Positions 61,027-64,000 of a stretch of DNA of 64,000 nucleotides are shown here, one piece after another; within the stretch, counting starts at the first letter, position 1, and each line of letters opens with the position of its first letter. Source of the DNA: Natrinema salsiterrestre (GTDB lineage Archaea; Halobacteriota; Halobacteria; Halobacteriales; Natrialbaceae). The notes beneath the pieces are model-generated. The model did not search any database, was not told the DNA's origin, and saw only the letters and a list, made by a program, of their open reading frames with translations. Both the position numbers and the translations under genes were made by a program. The DNA is taken from contig NZ_JAMQOT010000002.1 of assembly GCF_029502005.1 (NCBI RefSeq), positions 558,001 to 622,000 of the forward strand, in the 5' to 3' direction.

Positions 61027-61971
61027 TCACGGAACGAGCAGATAAATGAATCCGACGTAGCCGACGACGAGGATCGCGCCGTCGAGTCGCGTGAGTCGCC
61101 GGCCGTATCCCATCATCCCGACCAGCACGAGGGTGAACGCGACCATGATCGGGAGTTCGAATCGAAGCGTCGCCGGTTCGATCTCGATCGGGGTGATCAG
61201 GGCCACGATCCCCAGCACCGCGAGGATGTTGTAGATGTTCGACCCGACGACGTTGCCGACGGCGAACTCGGTCTGCCCCCGGACGGCACCGACGACCGAG
61301 GCCGCCAGTTCCGGCAGCGACGTCCCGAGTGCGAGCACCGTCAGCCCGATGACGAGGTCCGAAATGCCGAGGGCCGATAGCAACCCGGTCGCGCCGGCGA
61401 CCAGCCACCGCGACCCGATCACGAGCGCGATCAGTCCGCCGAGGACGAGTCCGACGTCGCGCAGTGAGACGCCCGACCCCGTGTCCGGATCGTCGGCCAC
61501 CGCCGGGGGGTCTGCGTTGACGTAGTACAGGAGAAACGCCGTGAATCCGGCGAGGACGAGCAGGAAAAACGCCCCCTCGAGCCGACCGATCCGGCCGTTC
61601 GCGCCCAGTACGACGAGCAAAATCGCCGCGAGCACCATCGTGGGGACGTGCCGGCGCATGACCCGCTCCCCGATCGGGAGCGGTTTGATCAGCGCGGCGG
61701 CCCCGAGGACCAGCCCGATGTTCGCGATGTTCGAACCAACGACCGTCCCGAGGCCGACGTCGCTCGAGACGTTCAGCGCGCCGATCACCGAGACGAACAG
61801 TTCCGGCGCGGTCGTCGCGAACGCGATCACTGTCACCCCGACGGTCGTCGCCCGGAGACCGATTCCCAGCGCGAGCCGCCCCGCACCCGCAACCAGTAAC
61901 TCGGCACCGCCGTACAGGGCGGCGATCCCGGCCGCCAGCGAGAGGAGAAACAACGGCGTCCCTGAGATCAT
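61027..61971 (-). CDS. CaCA-family cation/calcium antiporter
   Basis: The 314-residue protein has ten or more membrane helices in two inverted repeats. The first alpha motif is AFATTAPELFVS followed by GTVVGSNIANIG. The second is ALGTSLPELAAS followed by GNVVGSNIYNIL. These define Na+/Ca2+ or related K+-dependent exchangers. The stop codon lies at 61027. It faces away from aroE (divergent), and its start lies about 200 nt before the aroE ATG. Confidence 0.9.
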   Translation of the reverse strand: MISGTPLFLLSLAAGIAALYGGAELLVAGAGRLALGIGLRATTVGVTVIAFATTAPELFVSVIGALNVSSDVGLGTVVGSNIANIGLVLGAAALIKPLPIGERVMRRHVPTMVLAAILLVVLGANGRIGRLEGAFFLLVLAGFTAFLLYYVNADPPAVADDPDTGSGVSLRDVGLVLGGLIALVIGSRWLVAGATGLLSALGISDLVIGLTVLALGTSLPELAASVVGAVRGQTEFAVGNVVGSNIYNILAVLGIVALITPIEIEPATLRFELPIMVAFTLVLVGMMGYGRRLTRLDGAILVVGYVGFIYLLVP

Positions 61972-62174
61972 GGGGGCGGCTACTCAGGTGTCCCCCAAAA
62001 GTGACGCGAAACGAGCGATGCGTTCAGTAGGCCGCTTCCGTGTCGCCGTGAAGACGGCGAGGTGCGACCGGAGGCCGTCTCGAGTGACGCACGTATGCCG
62101 ACCGACGGCCGACGGACCCCCCTGCCGAAGCCAGACCCATTATATCCCCGCCGCGACGAGTGACAGGGAGACCA

Positions 62175-62984
62175 ATGGCTATGGACGTATACGGCCTCCT
62201 CGGCAACCCGGTCGGCCACTCGCTGTCGCCGCCGATGCACGAGGCCGCCTACGACGAACTCGGACTCGAGGCCCGCTACGTGACCTTCGAGCCCGAACCG
62301 AAGGAGATCGACGACGCGATTCGCGGGGCCGACGCGCTCGGGATCGCGGGGCTGAACGTGACGATCCCGTTCAAGCAGGACGCCCTCGAGATCGTCGCAC
62401 CCGAGGACCTGGCGACCCGAATCGGCGCGGTCAACACGATCGACTTCTCGGGGTCGGGACCGCCGACGGGGTACAACACCGACGCCGTGGGCGCGTTGCG
62501 CGCGCTGCGCGATCACGACGTCGAGATCGACGGCGCTCGAGCGGTCGTCGTCGGGGCCGGCGGTGCCGGTCGGGCGGTCGCCTTCGGCCTCGCTGACGCC
62601 GGCGCGACGGTCGCGATCGCCAACCGAACCGAGCCGAAAGCCCACGACCTGGCCGACGAAGTACCCCGCGCGACCGGTCACGGGCTCGCCGACATCGAGC
62701 AGCTGGTGGCCGGTGCCGACGTGCTCGTCAACGCCACGAGCGTCGGGATGGAAGAGGACGCGACGCCGGTGCCCGCAGACGCGCTTCACGGCGATCTCGC
62801 CGTACTCGACGCGGTCTATCGGCCCCTCGAGACGCGACTGTTGCGCGACGCCGCCGACGCGGGCGCGACGACGGTCGACGGCGCGTGGATGCTGCTGTAT
62901 CAGGGCGTCGAGGCGTTCGAGATCTGGACGGACCGGGACGCGCCGGTCGACGCGATGAACGAGGCGCTCCGCTCGCGGCTGTAA
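62175..62984 (+). CDS. aroE: shikimate dehydrogenase
   Basis: The start is ATG 62175 ([19 protein letters not shown]), with GGGAG about 7 nt before it. The 269-residue enzyme has [26 protein letters not shown] with the catalytic Lys67, NTD with Asp103, and the NADP motif [14 protein letters not shown] at 127-140. It reduces dehydroshikimate to shikimate in aromatic amino acid synthesis. A TATA-like ATTATATCC (about 62135-62143) lies 35 nt upstream. Confidence 0.95.
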   Translation: MAMDVYGLLGNPVGHSLSPPMHEAAYDELGLEARYVTFEPEPKEIDDAIRGADALGIAGLNVTIPFKQDALEIVAPEDLATRIGAVNTIDFSGSGPPTGYNTDAVGALRALRDHDVEIDGARAVVVGAGGAGRAVAFGLADAGATVAIANRTEPKAHDLADEVPRATGHGLADIEQLVAGADVLVNATSVGMEEDATPVPADALHGDLAVLDAVYRPLETRLLRDAADAGATTVDGAWMLLYQGVEAFEIWTDRDAPVDAMNEALRSRL

Positions 62985-63063
62985 CCGGCTCCAGCGTACC
63001 GTCCTCCAGTTCCCCTGTCAATATCAGGCGAATTTAAGTGATGGAACCCACTACCACGAGATA

Positions 63064-63834
63064 ATGGCAATCTTGCAAAAGCTGAAGTCCCTGTTCGGGT
63101 TCGGCGAATCGAACTCGGAGCGCGGGGGCACTCGAGAGGTGGGGGTCACGGTCGAACGGGAAGGGTCGACGGACGACGGACCCGACGCCGCCGCGGAGTC
63201 CGATCGCGAGGAGACGACGACCGAAGGCGGGATCGCCGAACCGCCGCAATCGGCGACGGCCGGCTCGAGCTCGACAGAGTCGGCGGAGTCGGAGACGGAA
63301 TCGGAGGATGAGACCTCCGAACCGGCCGATGCGGCCGAATCGGAGACCGAAGATGCGGCGACGGCGGCGGGACAGACGCCGGCGGAGGCCGACGACTCGG
63401 CACCCGTCGAGGAGGCCGAACCCGACGACGACTCGGCCGCTGCGTCCGAGACGGACGACGCGTCCGCGGACGTCGAGAGCGAGACGGAATCCGAACCGGA
63501 ACCGGAGCCGGACTCGACAGCGGCCGACGACGAAGCGGCTGCTGTCGGCGCGGAATCCGCGGAGCCCGACACCGACGCGGAATCCGCGGTCGACGAGGAA
63601 GTCGAGCCCGAATCCGAGGAATCCGACGCTGACGAGGGGGAGGCCGACGAAGACAGTCAGGAATCCGTCGACGTGATCAAAGGGATCGGCCCGGCCTACG
63701 CCGACCGACTCACCGCTGCGGACGTCGAGACCGTCGGCGATCTCGCCGCCGCCGACGCCGCCGAACTGGCCGAGGAGACCGACATCTCCGAGAAGCGGCT
63801 GCAGGGCTGGATCGATCGCGCCGAAGTACGGTAA
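63064..63834 (+). CDS. HhH-domain protein with long disordered acidic linker
   Basis: The 256-residue protein begins with an amphipathic helix (MAILQKLKSLFGFGES). Residues about 20-200 are a low-complexity Glu/Asp/Ser/Ala stretch with little aromatic content and are probably disordered. Residues 205-256 form a helix-hairpin-helix domain: DVIKGIGPAYADRLTAADV, then ISEKRLQGWIDRA. The domain usually binds DNA or RNA. A TATA-like ATTTAAG lies about 28 nt before the ATG. It lies 79 nt after aroE on the same strand. The function is not known. Confidence 0.75.
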   Translation: MAILQKLKSLFGFGESNSERGGTREVGVTVEREGSTDDGPDAAAESDREETTTEGGIAEPPQSATAGSSSTESAESETESEDETSEPADAAESETEDAATAAGQTPAEADDSAPVEEAEPDDDSAAASETDDASADVESETESEPEPEPDSTAADDEAAAVGAESAEPDTDAESAVDEEVEPESEESDADEGEADEDSQESVDVIKGIGPAYADRLTAADVETVGDLAAADAAELAEETDISEKRLQGWIDRAEVR

Positions 63835-63978
63835 TCCGTCGCCCGACTCTCGGCCCCCGGCCTCGCGTTCGAGACACCGCCCCCGAGGGACTCTTTTCCG
63901 GACGCGTTCGGCTCGGTACTCGATCGTCGATGCCCCGAAATCGCAAGAGGATTACTCCTCCGCTCCCTCTCGAGGCGT

Positions 63979-64000
63979 ATGAGCGATCCGCGCGTCGTCA
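63979..64000 (+). CDS. start of a gene cut by the window end
   Basis: ATG 63979 opens MSDPRVV, and the frame runs off the end. The 22 bases available do not allow a product call. In haloarchaea such starts occur on chorismate-using enzymes near aroE-like genes, but that is only a guess. Confidence 0.3.

Noticed and set aside
63931-64000. plus-strand frame MPRNRKRITPPLPLEAY before the last gene
   Set aside because: It overlaps the better-placed ATG at 63979 in another frame and shows no known motif.
1-64000. CRISPR array or transposon
   Set aside because: No regularly spaced 25-40 bp direct repeats with unique spacers and no transposase frame or paired terminal inverted repeats were seen.

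Overview
The window is a piece of a halophilic archaeal (Halobacteria class) chromosome. The GC content is high, the predicted proteins are strongly acidic, and the markers are archaeal: LonB, thermosome, transcription factor S, alpha-NAC, FtsZ1, Pus10, TrmY, DTD2-type D-aminoacyl-tRNA deacylase, a HalOD1 protein and many haloarchaeal DUF proteins. Promoters resemble archaeal TATA boxes about 25-35 nt before the start codon, which suggests leaderless or short-leader mRNAs. No CRISPR array, rRNA or intact insertion sequence was seen. The one tRNA is tRNA-Pro(CGG).

Layout. 0-2.4 kb is a variable, AT-richer strip. It holds a zinc microprotein, two unknown secreted or membrane proteins and a decayed HicB-HicA toxin-antitoxin pair, and it ends at the 3' end of tRNA-Pro. 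2.6-8.4 kb holds tRNA T-loop modification (trmY, pus10), a YdjM-like membrane protein, zinc microproteins, an HtrA protease lipoprotein and RNase HII. 8.5-13.2 kb has a repeat-tailed lipoprotein, a CPBP membrane protease directly coupled to lonB, and small membrane genes. 13.5-17.1 kb has nadM, a SAM hydrolase, a HalOD1 protein and a thermosome subunit. 17.2-21.1 kb has an amidohydrolase-fold pseudoenzyme, a GntP permease and glycerate 2-kinase. 21.2-25.7 kb has a 165-bp tandem repeat derived from the purine gene beside it, a PurN-AICAR transformylase fusion, divergent purB and a second CPBP protease.

25.7-28.6 kb holds membrane proteins, including two tandem half-size EamA transporters. 28.7-35.6 kb is the diaminopimelate/lysine cluster, dapA-dapB-dapD then lysA-dapF-dapE, all on the minus strand but split by one plus-strand membrane gene. 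36-41.6 kb holds htpX, a NYN-domain protein, a PUA protein, an SDR, NAC-trmI and tfs. 41.7-51.2 kb holds an MFS carrier, an epoxide hydrolase, DUF5797/DUF5787 proteins, a Nudix hydrolase, an S10-like protein, an M20 amidohydrolase and an M48 protease. 51.2-64 kb holds a DUF4397 lipoprotein, a geranylgeranyl reductase, a membrane alpha/beta hydrolase, a 2Fe-2S ferredoxin, a rhodanese-metallo-beta-lactamase protein, a ferritin-like protein, ftsZ1, dtdA, a cation/Ca exchanger, aroE, an HhH protein and the first codons of one more gene.

The most unusual signals are these. Two dispersed copies (about 41 and 52 kb) of a repeat that abuts the stop codons of unrelated genes have a hairpin whose inner stem has changed sequence while staying perfectly paired. 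A 165-bp tandem repeat carries copies of the last 13-14 codons and stop of the neighbouring purine gene. A fossil hicBA pair sits by a tRNA. A conserved-looking amidohydrolase fold has lost all its metal ligands. A DUF5787 protein carries nuclease-like and iron-sulfur-like residues.
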